Part shown: positions 6,868-15,297 of the stretch, in pieces
Layout of the letters: every line of letters starts with the position of its first letter
How positions within the stretch are numbered: position 1 is the first letter of the stretch
NCBI GenBank assembly: GCA_964640935.1
Contig: CAZXIY010000023.1
Coordinates: forward strand, 1-19,499
Length of the DNA stretch: 19,499 bases
Reading direction: 5' to 3'
Source of the DNA: CAZXIY01 sp964640935
GTDB lineage: Archaea; Thermoplasmatota; Thermoplasmata; Methanomassiliicoccales; Methanomethylophilaceae
The notes under the pieces: generated by a model
Database searches by the model: none
What the model was told of the DNA's origin: nothing
The model's input: the letters and a program-made list of their open reading frames with translations, nothing else
Translations under genes and position numbers: made by a program

Positions 6868-8094
6868 TCACAACTTGTATCTTAATAACGCGGCTATACC
6901 GCCGAAAGCGGTCATGAGCATCTGACCCTCTTCCGATTCGTTCGAGATTATCTCCACCTCGGTATTGTACGCCTCGGCAAGCTCGAAGAAACTGTCGACA
7001 AGATCTACATCCTTGACGACGTTCGCCAATGCTCCGCATTCCTTGCATTCTATCCTGCTGTCTGCGTCCTTGACGGTCACATCATAAGTGTGCCCGTTGG
7101 GGCAGCTGACCGTCAGGCGCCTTTTGTTAAGGGCCTCGGAAAGGAGCAGCGTCTTCACCGCCCCCATGTTCATAGCGTCCCTGACGACATCCTCTCCGTA
7201 TGCAGAAAGACCGCCGTCCGTCTTCCTGATCTCACGGAAGAGCCTCTGGACGTATTCGATCTCGTTCATGAGATCTATTCCCTGGATCGCCCCTTTGGCC
7301 GCCTCTACCAGTTCTTTGAGGCCGTATTCATCCGTGTATCCGGTATCGAATGTGTCTATGACCTTCTTCTGAAGTTCATGATGCAGGTATCCTTCTTTGA
7401 TGAAGTACTCCTTTGTCGCACCGGGCCCCCCTATGAGCAGCCCTACGAGCTCCGTCCTCTGAAGGAATGCATCTGTCGCCGCATCGGCGACCTTCTTGAA
7501 GAATTCGTGGGCGGCGATCTCGATGAGTCTTTCGAACCTCACCGAGGACTGACCTCCCTGGTGATGCTTGCTCGGAACGAGCGAGTCGAAGTGCTTTATC
7601 GTTATTATCCTCGTACCTGTGAGGATACCAAGCGTGGCCTCCTGCCTGTCGATAGTTATCAATCCGTAGGATTTCTTGTCAACGAGCATCGCCTGGAGAG
7701 GCTCGGTGAAGAATGCGGAGTCGCATCGATAGAGGAATGTCGTTATCGCATCCGGAGGATCGATGACGTACTGGACCATCTTGGTCTGATCCCCTGCCCT
7801 CGGTATCTCTCCGCAGAAGATGACGATACCGTTCGGCGGGGGCGACTTGTAGGTCTTGAGCCTCGACATTATCGAGTCGATAGCTCCCTGAACGTTCTTC
7901 ATGGTCGATTTGGATTTGATGTTGGATGACTGAGAGTACTCGTCCCTCAGATACGCCATTACATCGGAGATCTGCTTCGTCGAGGGCACATACACCGAGA
8001 TGAGCTCGGTGCCGCGGCCTTTCATACCCATGATTTCCTGCATTGCTTTCTTGAAATCGTATTTCGCTTTCTCGACAGAACTGGTTTCTCCCAT
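6868..8094 (-). CDS. prf1: Peptide chain release factor aRF1 (class I)
   Basis: Recognises stop codons in the ribosomal A site and triggers hydrolysis of peptidyl-tRNA; archaeal/eukaryotic eRF1 type. The 408 residues match family length. Motifs: stop-codon reading 'NIKS' at 58-61 and 'YRCDSAF' (YxCxxxF) at 122-128; catalytic GGQ at 180-182 within 'HHQGGQSSVRFERL'; a zinc-ribbon-like C331/H335...C350/C353 in the C-terminal minidomain. It is first of the prf1-argS-GNAT operon and divergent from pyrH across 61 bp. An AT-rich core at 8120-8140 probably contains its TATA box, with a short leader. All stop-reading motifs look standard, so the sequence gives no sign of loss of UAG recognition. Confidence 0.96.
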   Translation of the reverse strand: MGETSSVEKAKYDFKKAMQEIMGMKGRGTELISVYVPSTKQISDVMAYLRDEYSQSSNIKSKSTMKNVQGAIDSIMSRLKTYKSPPPNGIVIFCGEIPRAGDQTKMVQYVIDPPDAITTFLYRCDSAFFTEPLQAMLVDKKSYGLITIDRQEATLGILTGTRIITIKHFDSLVPSKHHQGGQSSVRFERLIEIAAHEFFKKVADAATDAFLQRTELVGLLIGGPGATKEYFIKEGYLHHELQKKVIDTFDTGYTDEYGLKELVEAAKGAIQGIDLMNEIEYVQRLFREIRKTDGGLSAYGEDVVRDAMNMGAVKTLLLSEALNKRRLTVSCPNGHTYDVTVKDADSRIECKECGALANVVKDVDLVDSFFELAEAYNTEVEIISNESEEGQMLMTAFGGIAALLRYKL

Positions 8095-8114
8095 TTATAT
8101 CGACCCTGTAACAC

Positions 8115-8145
8115 GCATAGAAAGTAAATATAATTATAAACGTGT
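8115..8145. promoter_or_regulatory. Shared AT-rich core promoter between prf1 and pyrH
   Basis: The 61-bp gap between two divergent starts contains one AT-rich stretch (TAAATATAATTATAAA at 8125-8140) that can act as TATA box in both directions. It lies about 20-25 bp before GTG 8156 of pyrH, allowing a leaderless or very short leader. It lies about 35-40 bp before ATG 8094 of prf1, allowing a leader of around 10-15 nt. Position is inferred from composition and spacing. Confidence 0.5.
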
Positions 8146-8155
8146 TGGTGGCAAC

Positions 8156-8839
8156 GTGGATAGAGTTGTAGTATCGATAGGGGGTTCCGTCCTGATACCC
8201 GAAAAGGACGACGCGAAATACATCAGAGCTCTCGCAGAGATGCTCAAAGAAGTGGCAAAGAAGGTCCAAATAATGGTCGTCTGCGGAGGCGGGAAGATCT
8301 CCAGATACTATTCCGAGACAGGAAGGGAGCTTGGCGGGTCGACATACCAGCTTGACGAATTGGGCATAGGCATCACCAGGGTCAATGCCGGACTGCTGTC
8401 CATCGCCCTGGGGCCGTTTGGGATCAGCAGGATACCGCTGACGCCCGAAGAATGCGCCAGTTTATCGTCGCCCGGAAAGATCGTCGTGATGGGCGGGACC
8501 GAACCAGGACACACGACCGATGCCGTGGCGGCCATGATAGCACAGATATCCGAGGCCGACCGCATAGTCAACGCGAGCAATGTCGATGCTGTATACTCAG
8601 CCGACCCCAGGATCGATCCGAATGCAAAAAGGTTCAAGGATATGACCATCGATGAATTGAAATCAGTGGTCTATAGCGATCACGATGCCGGAAAATCATC
8701 TGTCTTCGACCCGCTGGGCGTACAGCTGGCCAAGAGCAGCCACATCGACATCCTTATGGTGGACGGGAGGGACCTGTCCGAACTGCGCAGTGCCATTCTC
8801 GGAAAGGAGATCAAAGGGACGTTCGTCAACTCACACTGA
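8156..8839 (+). CDS. pyrH: UMP kinase
   Basis: Phosphorylates UMP to UDP with ATP; amino-acid-kinase fold, archaeal PyrH type. The 227 residues fit the family (about 225). Landmarks: 'VVSIGGSVL' at the N-terminus (phosphate loop), 'VVCGGGKISRYY' near 39-50, 'LGIGITRVNAGLLSIAL' and 'NASNVDAVYSADPRIDPNAKRF', the nucleotide-binding segment. GTG 8156 is chosen because homology begins exactly there and GGTGG lies at 8147-8151; the frame is open further upstream but that part overlaps the prf1 start region. Its 3' end overlaps the convergent dtdA by 9 bp. Confidence 0.93.
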   Translation: MDRVVVSIGGSVLIPEKDDAKYIRALAEMLKEVAKKVQIMVVCGGGKISRYYSETGRELGGSTYQLDELGIGITRVNAGLLSIALGPFGISRIPLTPEECASLSSPGKIVVMGGTEPGHTTDAVAAMIAQISEADRIVNASNVDAVYSADPRIDPNAKRFKDMTIDELKSVVYSDHDAGKSSVFDPLGVQLAKSSHIDILMVDGRDLSELRSAILGKEIKGTFVNSH

Positions 8840-9676
8840 CCCGTCCAACGGATCCAGATCCTTGGACGATATCCTTTCGAGACCAAGCGAGTCTATGATG
8901 GATGATACCCTCCTTTCCTCCGGACCTTTCATGGATTTCCTGTGGATATAGACGAGCTTGGTCCCTGTGACCGAGGCCGCATCCTTTATCATCCTCGTCA
9001 CGTCATCGTCAGAAGCATCAGTCGTCTGATACGCCGGGACCATGTGTCCGAAATCTATCTTATGCGAAAGTGCCAACTCTGTGAATCTCGGAGCGTAATG
9101 ACCGCCTCCGACGCCGATGGCGACTGGATAATCGTTATGCCCTTCGGCAGAGAGTATCACGTCCGAGAGTATGTCCGCAGCGTGTGTATCTCCCCAGTGC
9201 TCGTCATTGCTGCCGATCTCGATGAACATCGTCGGCTTGCCTACGAACGGACCGTGATGCGTCACTTCGAACGAGACGTTGAACAGATCTGTATCATTCA
9301 GTTCTTTGATCCGCCTCAGCGAATCAGTCATAAGATGCGGATTCGGAACGACGAGCGTTCTGGCTCTGCCCCCGTAATCCGCCCCTTCGTAGTTGCCTAT
9401 CGGATGAACGGTCAATGTAGGCATGCCGCTGGCAGCGCTGTGGCGGCTCATGAAAACGATATCGTCGACATGTATCCCGAAATCCTCTGCCGCGGCATCG
9501 ATATTCTCGGCGTTGATATGCAGACCGGGTATGCTCATGATGACCATATCCCCGTTGGAGAGGAACGTCCCGAAATCATTGGATCCCATATCGTCCCAGT
9601 CGCGCTTGCCCATCAGTTTCGAACGCATGTTGACCGACGGAAGATCCTTCTCGCTGCATACCAGAAGTCTTACCAT
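8831..9676 (-). CDS. dtdA: D-aminoacyl-tRNA deacylase (archaeal DtdA / GEK1 type)
   Basis: Hydrolyses the ester bond of D-amino acids mischarged on tRNA, preventing D-amino-acid entry into translation; zinc-dependent in studied members. The 281 residues carry the family blocks: 'SRHSAASGMPTLTVHPIGN' at 77-95, 'EVTHHGPF' at 137-144, 'FIEIGSNDEHWGD' at 151-163 and 'GVGGGHYAPR' near 187-196, with the His/Glu-rich metal-binding residues. ATG 9676 is preferred over the open frame extending to 9853, because homology starts at MVRLLVCSEKD and GAGGGT lies just upstream. A TATA-like element (ACATTAATC) is near 9701-9710. It belongs functionally with the aminoacyl-tRNA synthetases in the window. Confidence 0.93.
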   Translation of the reverse strand: MVRLLVCSEKDLPSVNMRSKLMGKRDWDDMGSNDFGTFLSNGDMVIMSIPGLHINAENIDAAAEDFGIHVDDIVFMSRHSAASGMPTLTVHPIGNYEGADYGGRARTLVVPNPHLMTDSLRRIKELNDTDLFNVSFEVTHHGPFVGKPTMFIEIGSNDEHWGDTHAADILSDVILSAEGHNDYPVAIGVGGGHYAPRFTELALSHKIDFGHMVPAYQTTDASDDDVTRMIKDAASVTGTKLVYIHRKSMKGPEERRVSSIIDSLGLERISSKDLDPLDGSV

Positions 9677-9779
9677 GCGACCCTCATCGGCGGAATCGTG
9701 ATTAATGTTTTTGTGGTTTCGCAATGGACCGCAAGCATAGAATACGGCGGTATGCATATCGGCCCAGACAGGGATCCAG

Positions 9780-11009
9780 ATGACCAGTTTGAGCATAGGC
9801 CAAAGAATCATCATGCATTTGAACAGATACAAGATGACAGATCCGAGCGACATCTACAACATTCCGTGGGATCTGACCCAGGACGGCGTGGCCACGTCGC
9901 TCCGCATCTCCCGCGCCCATGCATCGATAGAACTGAAGAAGCTCAGAGAGGCCGGAAAGGTCGATGAGCATCAGACCCACATCAAAGGCGGGAAGGTCAA
10001 AAGAAGATCGTACCTTCTGACCCCCAAGGGCATGCTGGAGGTCCCGAAGATAGAGGAGATCGCAGAGAAGAACGGGATCGATATAGATTCCCTTCTGGAT
10101 CTGAAAAGACAGGATGCCAATATAATATTGAATGAACTTTCAAAGGATGACATGAGAGCATTGGGGTGCGCGTGCGCATTCAGGATCCCTATTCCAATGT
10201 CCATGCTCCCGCCGCACAACAAATCGGTAATTCCGATGGATGTCACCGAATATACTGCCATAGACAAAGAACTGAGAAGTAAGGTCTTGGATGCGGCTAA
10301 TCCGTTGGACAGGGATGCTTGGCACGGCTTTGCATGCGATTATTGGGTCGACCATATCGTAAAAGATGATCTGGACCGTACAACGTGTATACACGAGATA
10401 TTGTATCATATGGTGAGTTCGGGAAGAAACCGTGATGCGTGCAAACTTGTAAGCGAATATGAACACGACTTCCTGGCAACTGCGAATGACGACGTATATG
10501 ACTCGCTCAATCTGATAACCAAATATCCGAAGACCCCGGCCAGATTCGCAGTAAATACGTTGTCTGTTACCGTGAAGATCGATCTGCTTTCTGATGATTT
10601 TGATAATGCAGAGATTGCTGTAAAAAAGCTCGCAGAATACGATGAATCGCTGTCTGAGATATATCATTCTGATATCGAATATAAAAAAGGGAACATTGCT
10701 AATGCCATGGCGATCCTTACCCATCTGAGTTCCGCAAATCCGATGGCCGAGATACGCATAGCCGAAATTCTTATGGATCAGGGAAAATTCGATGATGCCA
10801 AAAAGGTCGCCGAAAATATCACTGGGATATTCGATACATCCAACGCAACTGTGGCGACCGAGAGGTTCATCATTCTCGCAAAGATAAAGAAACATGAAGG
10901 GAAGGACAGCGACGCCTATGCGATCCTCATGAAGGCCAAGAGCGGTATCCCAGATAAAGGGAAAAAGAGGATCGACGACCTCGTAAAAGAACTCGATATC
11001 AGATTATAG
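9780..11009 (+). CDS. Winged-helix DNA-binding protein with helical-repeat (TPR-like) C-terminus
   Basis: A 409-residue protein. Residues about 7-84 look like an archaeal winged helix: helix-turn-helix around 'GVATSLRISRAHASIELKKLREAGKV', followed by a basic wing 'HIKGGKVKRRSYLLTPKG'. Residues about 190-409 are helical repeats of TPR character, e.g. 'GNIANAMAILTHLSSANP' and 'GKFDDAKKVAENITGI'. This is the plan of the wHTH-NTPase-TPR regulators of archaea, but no P-loop is present between the two parts, so it is either a pared-down regulator or an unrelated family. It has more A/T-rich codons in its second half than its neighbours. It ends in TAG, the only TAG here, overlapping the pheS 3' end by 11 bp. 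Possible leaderless start: TATGCATAT at 9751-9759 lies 25 bp upstream. Specific function unknown. Confidence 0.75.
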   Translation: MTSLSIGQRIIMHLNRYKMTDPSDIYNIPWDLTQDGVATSLRISRAHASIELKKLREAGKVDEHQTHIKGGKVKRRSYLLTPKGMLEVPKIEEIAEKNGIDIDSLLDLKRQDANIILNELSKDDMRALGCACAFRIPIPMSMLPPHNKSVIPMDVTEYTAIDKELRSKVLDAANPLDRDAWHGFACDYWVDHIVKDDLDRTTCIHEILYHMVSSGRNRDACKLVSEYEHDFLATANDDVYDSLNLITKYPKTPARFAVNTLSVTVKIDLLSDDFDNAEIAVKKLAEYDESLSEIYHSDIEYKKGNIANAMAILTHLSSANPMAEIRIAEILMDQGKFDDAKKVAENITGIFDTSNATVATERFIILAKIKKHEGKDSDAYAILMKAKSGIPDKGKKRIDDLVKELDIRL

Positions 11010-12519
11010 GGCTCTTCTTGAGATCGTCCACATCCGAGATGTAGAGATCGCGGATATCCTTGATGTTCCACTTGAGCATGGCGAGTCTCTCGAATCCGAA
11101 TCCCCACGCGAGCACAGGGTACTTCACGCCGAACGGGGCCACGACCTCGGGTCTGAATATCCCCGCTCCGCCCAACTCCATCCATTTCCCGTTGAAGAAC
11201 ACCTCGAGCTCGAGGGACGGTTCTGTATACGGGAAGTATGCAGGCCTGATCCTTATCTGATCGAATCCCATCTTCGCATAGAATTCCTTCACGAGCGAGA
11301 TGAGCATGTCGAAGTTCCCTTTCTCGTCGATGACGATACCCTCGATCTGCGTGAACTCCGGAAGATGCGTCGCATCGATCGACTCCTTCCTGAATATCCT
11401 GGAGAGCGAGAACACCTTGGCCGGAGCCTCCGGATGCTTAGAGATGTACGTTATTGTATTGACCGTGGTATGGGTCCTGAGCATCGCCTGCTCGGCCATC
11501 TCCCTCGACCATTTGCCGCCCCATCCTGTAGATCCGGTCTTTCCGCCGTTCTCGTGTATCTCCTTGATCGTCTGTACGAGCTTCTCGTCCTTGAGGTCGA
11601 ACCTCTTCGGATTGCTGAGATAGAACGTGTCCTGAAGGTCCCTTGCAGGATGGTCCTGCGGAACGTAGAGGACATCGAGATCCCAGAATGCGGGTTCGAC
11701 ATATTCCTCGTCGACCTCGGTGAATCCCATCTCAGTGTAGAGACGCCTGACCTCTGCCCCGAGTCTCGACAGCGGATGCTTCTTCGCCGGATATACCGCG
11801 GGAGCGAATGTCTGCACATCGTATTTTCTGAACTCGGCATCCTTCCATTTGCCGCTCTGTATCAGACCGTCCGTGACCTGGGCGATCTCCTCTTTGAGTT
11901 CTATACCCGAATCCGCGGCCGTTTTTCCGGCGTCGGTGAGCCTGATCGTCCTGTCGACCTCTGTCTCCTCAACGACCATACCCTGGCGTCCTTTGAGGTC
12001 CTTTACAACGGCCGGATCGGCCTCATCCTTCGGCATCGGACCTTTCGAAAGCTTCTCGATGAGTATCTCATCGGGCATCTTGCCGCCGAGCATCTTCTTT
12101 CCGGCATCCGTCAGTATCAGTGTCTTGGAGTCGCCGTTCTTGACTATATCGGCGAGTCCCTTCCTCTTGAGCCATCCGACGGCTATCCTGTCCTCGCCGT
12201 TCGGCATCTTCTTGGCCAGGTCGGAAAGGTCCATCTTCCCGCCCGCATCGGATATCGCGATGATCGCGCGCCTCTCCGGAAGTCCGTTCTTGGCGACATC
12301 CTCGTCCCCGAGCTTGTAGAATATTGATTGCTTCTCGTCGATGACGGCGAGTCCTTTGGTGGAAAGCCATGATGCGGAGCCCATTATCTCCACCTCCAGA
12401 GTGAAATCGCTCTTATTGATGAGCTCCTCCGGTGTAGCGACACCTCCGACCTTCTTCAGAGCCAACAGAAGTCTCTTCTCGTTATAGCTCAGCCCTTTCA
12501 GAATCTCCGACATCTCCAT
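10999..12519 (-). CDS. pheS: Phenylalanyl-tRNA synthetase alpha subunit
   Basis: Catalytic subunit of the (alpha-beta)2 class II synthetase that charges tRNA-Phe. The 506-residue archaeal form has a long N-terminal set of winged-helix DNA/tRNA-binding modules (about 1-220), then the catalytic core: motif 1 region around 'HPLSRLGAEVRRLYTEMGF' (248-266), 'QDHPARDLQDTFYL' (288-301), motif 2 'FRKESIDATHLPEFTQIEG' (376-394) and motif 3 'GFGFERLAML' (473-482). It starts 9 nt after the trpS stop, with GGTGAGATGG spanning that stop as the likely binding site, so it is translated from the trpS transcript. The beta subunit gene (pheT) is not next to it and not in the window. The 3' end overlaps the convergent winged-helix gene. 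Confidence 0.96.
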   Translation of the reverse strand: MEMSEILKGLSYNEKRLLLALKKVGGVATPEELINKSDFTLEVEIMGSASWLSTKGLAVIDEKQSIFYKLGDEDVAKNGLPERRAIIAISDAGGKMDLSDLAKKMPNGEDRIAVGWLKRKGLADIVKNGDSKTLILTDAGKKMLGGKMPDEILIEKLSKGPMPKDEADPAVVKDLKGRQGMVVEETEVDRTIRLTDAGKTAADSGIELKEEIAQVTDGLIQSGKWKDAEFRKYDVQTFAPAVYPAKKHPLSRLGAEVRRLYTEMGFTEVDEEYVEPAFWDLDVLYVPQDHPARDLQDTFYLSNPKRFDLKDEKLVQTIKEIHENGGKTGSTGWGGKWSREMAEQAMLRTHTTVNTITYISKHPEAPAKVFSLSRIFRKESIDATHLPEFTQIEGIVIDEKGNFDMLISLVKEFYAKMGFDQIRIRPAYFPYTEPSLELEVFFNGKWMELGGAGIFRPEVVAPFGVKYPVLAWGFGFERLAMLKWNIKDIRDLYISDVDDLKKSPII

Positions 12520-12528
12520 TTTACCATC

Positions 12529-13647
12529 TCACCATTTGAAACCATCCAAGGTCATGTCCCCCACGACCTCCTTGGCCTCTTCTCTCTTCGCCTGATGATC
12601 CTCCAGGAAGACGTTGATCTTCTCGGTGAGGGCCATCTTGCACTCGCCGCACAGCACCTCTCCGTTCCTGCACTTCTGTGCCATCTCTTCGAGTTTGCGG
12701 TCGTCATGTTCGAACATATAGTAATTGTACTTGAATACAGCGCAGACCTCGGGATTTCCTCCCTTTGCCCTCTGCTCGTCCACAGATACGCATCCGCCGG
12801 TGAACGCCCTTCCGACCTTCTTCTTCACCGCTTTGGCGCTGTCGGTCGTGTAGATCGTTGCGTTCTCGTCAGATGACGACATCTTGTCCCCGCCGTTAAG
12901 ACCCGGGAACATCTTGCAGTAGACCATCCCCGGCTTCGGATAATTGAGTCCCGGAGCGACATCCCTGGACACTCTGAAGTGCGGATCCTGGTCTATGCCG
13001 CAGGGTATGAGACAGGGGACCTGCTTGCCCGAACGCTCCGTTGCGAGGAATGCGGGAGCGGCCTGCATCGACGTGAAGAATATCTGCCCTATGTTTGTGG
13101 AATTCTCGAATCCGAATACTGCTTTCGCTGTGGAGAACGTAACCTTCTTCGCAACTTTCAGAGCTATCGGGTACAGCGTCTTGACGCATTCCGTGTCGAG
13201 TATTATCTTGGTATTGTCCACATCGAAACCCAATGCAACGAAGTCCAAGGCGTTCTCGTATGCCATGTTGCGTGTGTCGTGAAGGGTCAGATCCTTGAAC
13301 AGGAATTTCTCGTCGTCCGTCATCTGGAAGTACATCGGGACCTTGAACGTGTCCTGCACCCACTTGTTGAATATCCACGGCATCATGTGTCCGAGGTGCG
13401 TATTCCCGGACGGGCCCCTTCCGGTGTAAAGTATGAATTTGTTACCCTTATCGTATTCGTTCAGTATGAGGTCGAGGTCCCTGTGGGAATAGAACACCCC
13501 GCGCCTGAGCATCGGATGTATCTCGCCGTACTTGGACAATCTGGACATCAATTTGTCGTCTATCGGCGTCGTACCGAATTTCTTCTGTAACTCATCGTAA
13601 TCGATGTCACCCGTTACTTCCCAAGGTGTGACTGTGAAATCTGCCAT
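12529..13647 (-). CDS. trpS: Tryptophanyl-tRNA synthetase (archaeal/eukaryotic type)
   Basis: Class Ic synthetase charging tRNA-Trp. The 372-residue protein shows the archaeal/eukaryotic form: N-terminal 'FTVTPWEVTGDIDYDEL' (4-20), HIGH motif as 'GPSGNTHLGH' (78-87), 'PCGIDQDPHFRVSRDVA' (215-231) that positions Trp and AMP, and KMSKS as 'KMSSS' (255-259). First gene of the trpS-pheS operon. A TATA-like CTTAAATGT (13683-13691) lies about 38-40 bp upstream of ATG 13647, giving a short leader without a strong binding site. Divergent from the 145-aa orphan gene across 98 bp. Confidence 0.96.
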   Translation of the reverse strand: MADFTVTPWEVTGDIDYDELQKKFGTTPIDDKLMSRLSKYGEIHPMLRRGVFYSHRDLDLILNEYDKGNKFILYTGRGPSGNTHLGHMMPWIFNKWVQDTFKVPMYFQMTDDEKFLFKDLTLHDTRNMAYENALDFVALGFDVDNTKIILDTECVKTLYPIALKVAKKVTFSTAKAVFGFENSTNIGQIFFTSMQAAPAFLATERSGKQVPCLIPCGIDQDPHFRVSRDVAPGLNYPKPGMVYCKMFPGLNGGDKMSSSDENATIYTTDSAKAVKKKVGRAFTGGCVSVDEQRAKGGNPEVCAVFKYNYYMFEHDDRKLEEMAQKCRNGEVLCGECKMALTEKINVFLEDHQAKREEAKEVVGDMTLDGFKW

Positions 13648-13745
13648 CCGAACACGCTCACGTTCCGAATGCCCCTTATGTTCTTAAATGTTTGACAGAG
13701 TGACTTGCGTTCACTTTATCTATCATACAGCAGATTAACCGGGTC

Positions 13746-14183
13746 ATGTGGCAAGTATTGGGCAAGGATGCCATGTATCTCGAGATTGGCGATGTCTGGA
13801 AAGAGCGCGTACTCGAGATACTCGCAGATCATGAGAATTTCGAGAGATTCAAGGCTCTTATGGACAAGACCGAGGTCAAATACATGCTCAACGGCACGAC
13901 CGAGATGAACTCGTTCATGCTAGACGTTCCTGAGGATTTCACACCGGACGATATCCAGTTCATGGCCGATATGATACTCGATGTCGCGAAGATGGATCTC
14001 GACAGACCCTTCATCTCGCTCGACGGAAAATACCAGAAATCACAGGTCGTCATCAACAACGAGAAAGAGCCGGAATTGCTGGGTCTTGGAAAGACCGAGG
14101 GCTATGCCTCCGGGAAGATCTTCCTTCCGATACTCGATTCACTTGTGAAACCGGGCAGGATGAACGATTCATTCGATTCCTGA
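13746..14183 (+). CDS. Hypothetical 145-aa soluble protein
   Basis: No family recognised. The protein is acidic and soluble, without signal peptide, membrane segment or Cys motif. Predicted pattern is helix-rich at 15-50 ('VWKERVLEILADHENFERFKALMDK'), then alternating strands and helices ('VKYMLNGTTEMNSFMLDVP', 'DDIQFMADMILDVAKMD'). The segment 'RPFISLDGKYQKSQVVINN' at 87-105 looks like a beta hairpin. Codon use matches neighbours, which supports it being real, as does a TATA-like CTTTATC at 13714-13720 placed about 28 bp before ATG 13746 with no ribosome binding site (leaderless). The stop overlaps the convergent membrane-protein gene by 15 bp. Confidence 0.7.
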   Translation: MWQVLGKDAMYLEIGDVWKERVLEILADHENFERFKALMDKTEVKYMLNGTTEMNSFMLDVPEDFTPDDIQFMADMILDVAKMDLDRPFISLDGKYQKSQVVINNEKEPELLGLGKTEGYASGKIFLPILDSLVKPGRMNDSFDS

Positions 14184-15290
14184 AGATTCATCCGGGAATA
14201 CCAATTCGCCGAAGTCGGACATGTCCCTCTTCGGCGTCCCGGGATATTCTTTTCTCTTCTTCTCGGTCTCCACCCCGACAGTTATAGACACCGGGCGGAA
14301 CGCCCTCCATTTCGATACGATGTCATCGACGATCTTGCTCTCGAACATCGTGTAGTAGATCGCCGACGTGAGACCGATTATGACCATATTCATGATCACC
14401 GACAGAGCGATGAAACCGAAGACGGAAACGAGGCCGTTCTCGTTCACGGCTATGAGTATGAACATGAACGCCGCGAACATCGGCACGACCATCCTCTTGA
14501 GCGTCTCCTTGATCCCGCTATAGAGCGTGAAATCGCGATATTTCGTCTCTATCCTGACATTCAGCGACCTGAATATGGACCACGGCATGACGATGACAGG
14601 TATGTACAGAACGAGCGAGAATATGTACAGCGGGGCATTCGAGAACGATGTTATGTCCATGAATGCCGGATTCATCGATATGTATATCCACAGAAATATC
14701 CCGATCATGAGACCCAACGACATCGTCTCCTTTATCTCGCCCCACGGTATGGATGCCCTTTTGAGATTGTAATCCATGGTCAGATTCCTGGTATCCAGAT
14801 CTCTGGGTATGTTGAAAAGGAACGCCACGCCCTTATCCCATACGCTCATCTTCTCCTTCACATTCAGATACTCGACAGAATGGAGGATACGATAGAAGAG
14901 CAGCCTTTGGAGGACCACTACGAGGGACACCACGCCTACAGACCCTATCATCGTGAACACTATGAAGAACAGGATCGTCGGGTCTATGCGCAGGAAGAAG
15001 TACAGGGCGGCTGAGACCGCGATCGTGACAGCAAGTATGATCCATCTTCTTCCGCGCAGATACGACACCATACCCAGTAGGAAGAACGGAGTGGTTATGA
15101 GCACGGCGATCTCAAAGAACTTCAACTCTGTGTACAATATTATCAGCATAGTTGCCAGCAGACATGCGGCTAGAGATACGGCGAATACTGTGACCGTGAT
15201 CTTATCCTGCTTTGTCATAAGATCGAGATTGCCGGAGGATTTGTCGAACCAATATCCTCCTTTGACCCCTTTCATCATCTTGAATGACAT
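14169..15290 (-). CDS. Hypothetical polytopic membrane protein (about 8 TM segments)
   Basis: Not recognised. The 373-residue protein has about eight hydrophobic segments at roughly 32-53, 58-78, 83-100, 105-128, 190-206, 220-240, 268-283 and 287-313. A cytosolic-looking loop of ~60 residues lies between TM4 and TM5 ('DKGVAFLFNIPRDLDTRNLTMDYNLKRAS'), and a charged tail begins at about 314. The split into 4+4 segments around a central loop is notable. No ATPase, channel or transporter motif was seen. ATG 15290 lies 7 nt after the stop of the 110-aa gene, with GGAGTGAGATC as binding site, so the two are surely cotranscribed. It could be an envelope assembly component or a transporter; no evidence decides. 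Confidence 0.78.
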   Translation of the reverse strand: MSFKMMKGVKGGYWFDKSSGNLDLMTKQDKITVTVFAVSLAACLLATMLIILYTELKFFEIAVLITTPFFLLGMVSYLRGRRWIILAVTIAVSAALYFFLRIDPTILFFIVFTMIGSVGVVSLVVVLQRLLFYRILHSVEYLNVKEKMSVWDKGVAFLFNIPRDLDTRNLTMDYNLKRASIPWGEIKETMSLGLMIGIFLWIYISMNPAFMDITSFSNAPLYIFSLVLYIPVIVMPWSIFRSLNVRIETKYRDFTLYSGIKETLKRMVVPMFAAFMFILIAVNENGLVSVFGFIALSVIMNMVIIGLTSAIYYTMFESKIVDDIVSKWRAFRPVSITVGVETEKKRKEYPGTPKRDMSDFGELVFPDESSGIE

Positions 15291-15297
15291 CGGGATC

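Noticed and set aside
7090..7929. Plus-strand frame (279 codons) opposite prf1
   Set aside because: Antisense shadow of aRF1, whose NIKS and GGQ motifs confirm the minus-strand reading.
11365..12327. Long plus-strand frame (320 codons) opposite pheS
   Set aside because: Antisense shadow of a well-supported PheRS alpha gene; Arg/Leu-rich translation without domains.
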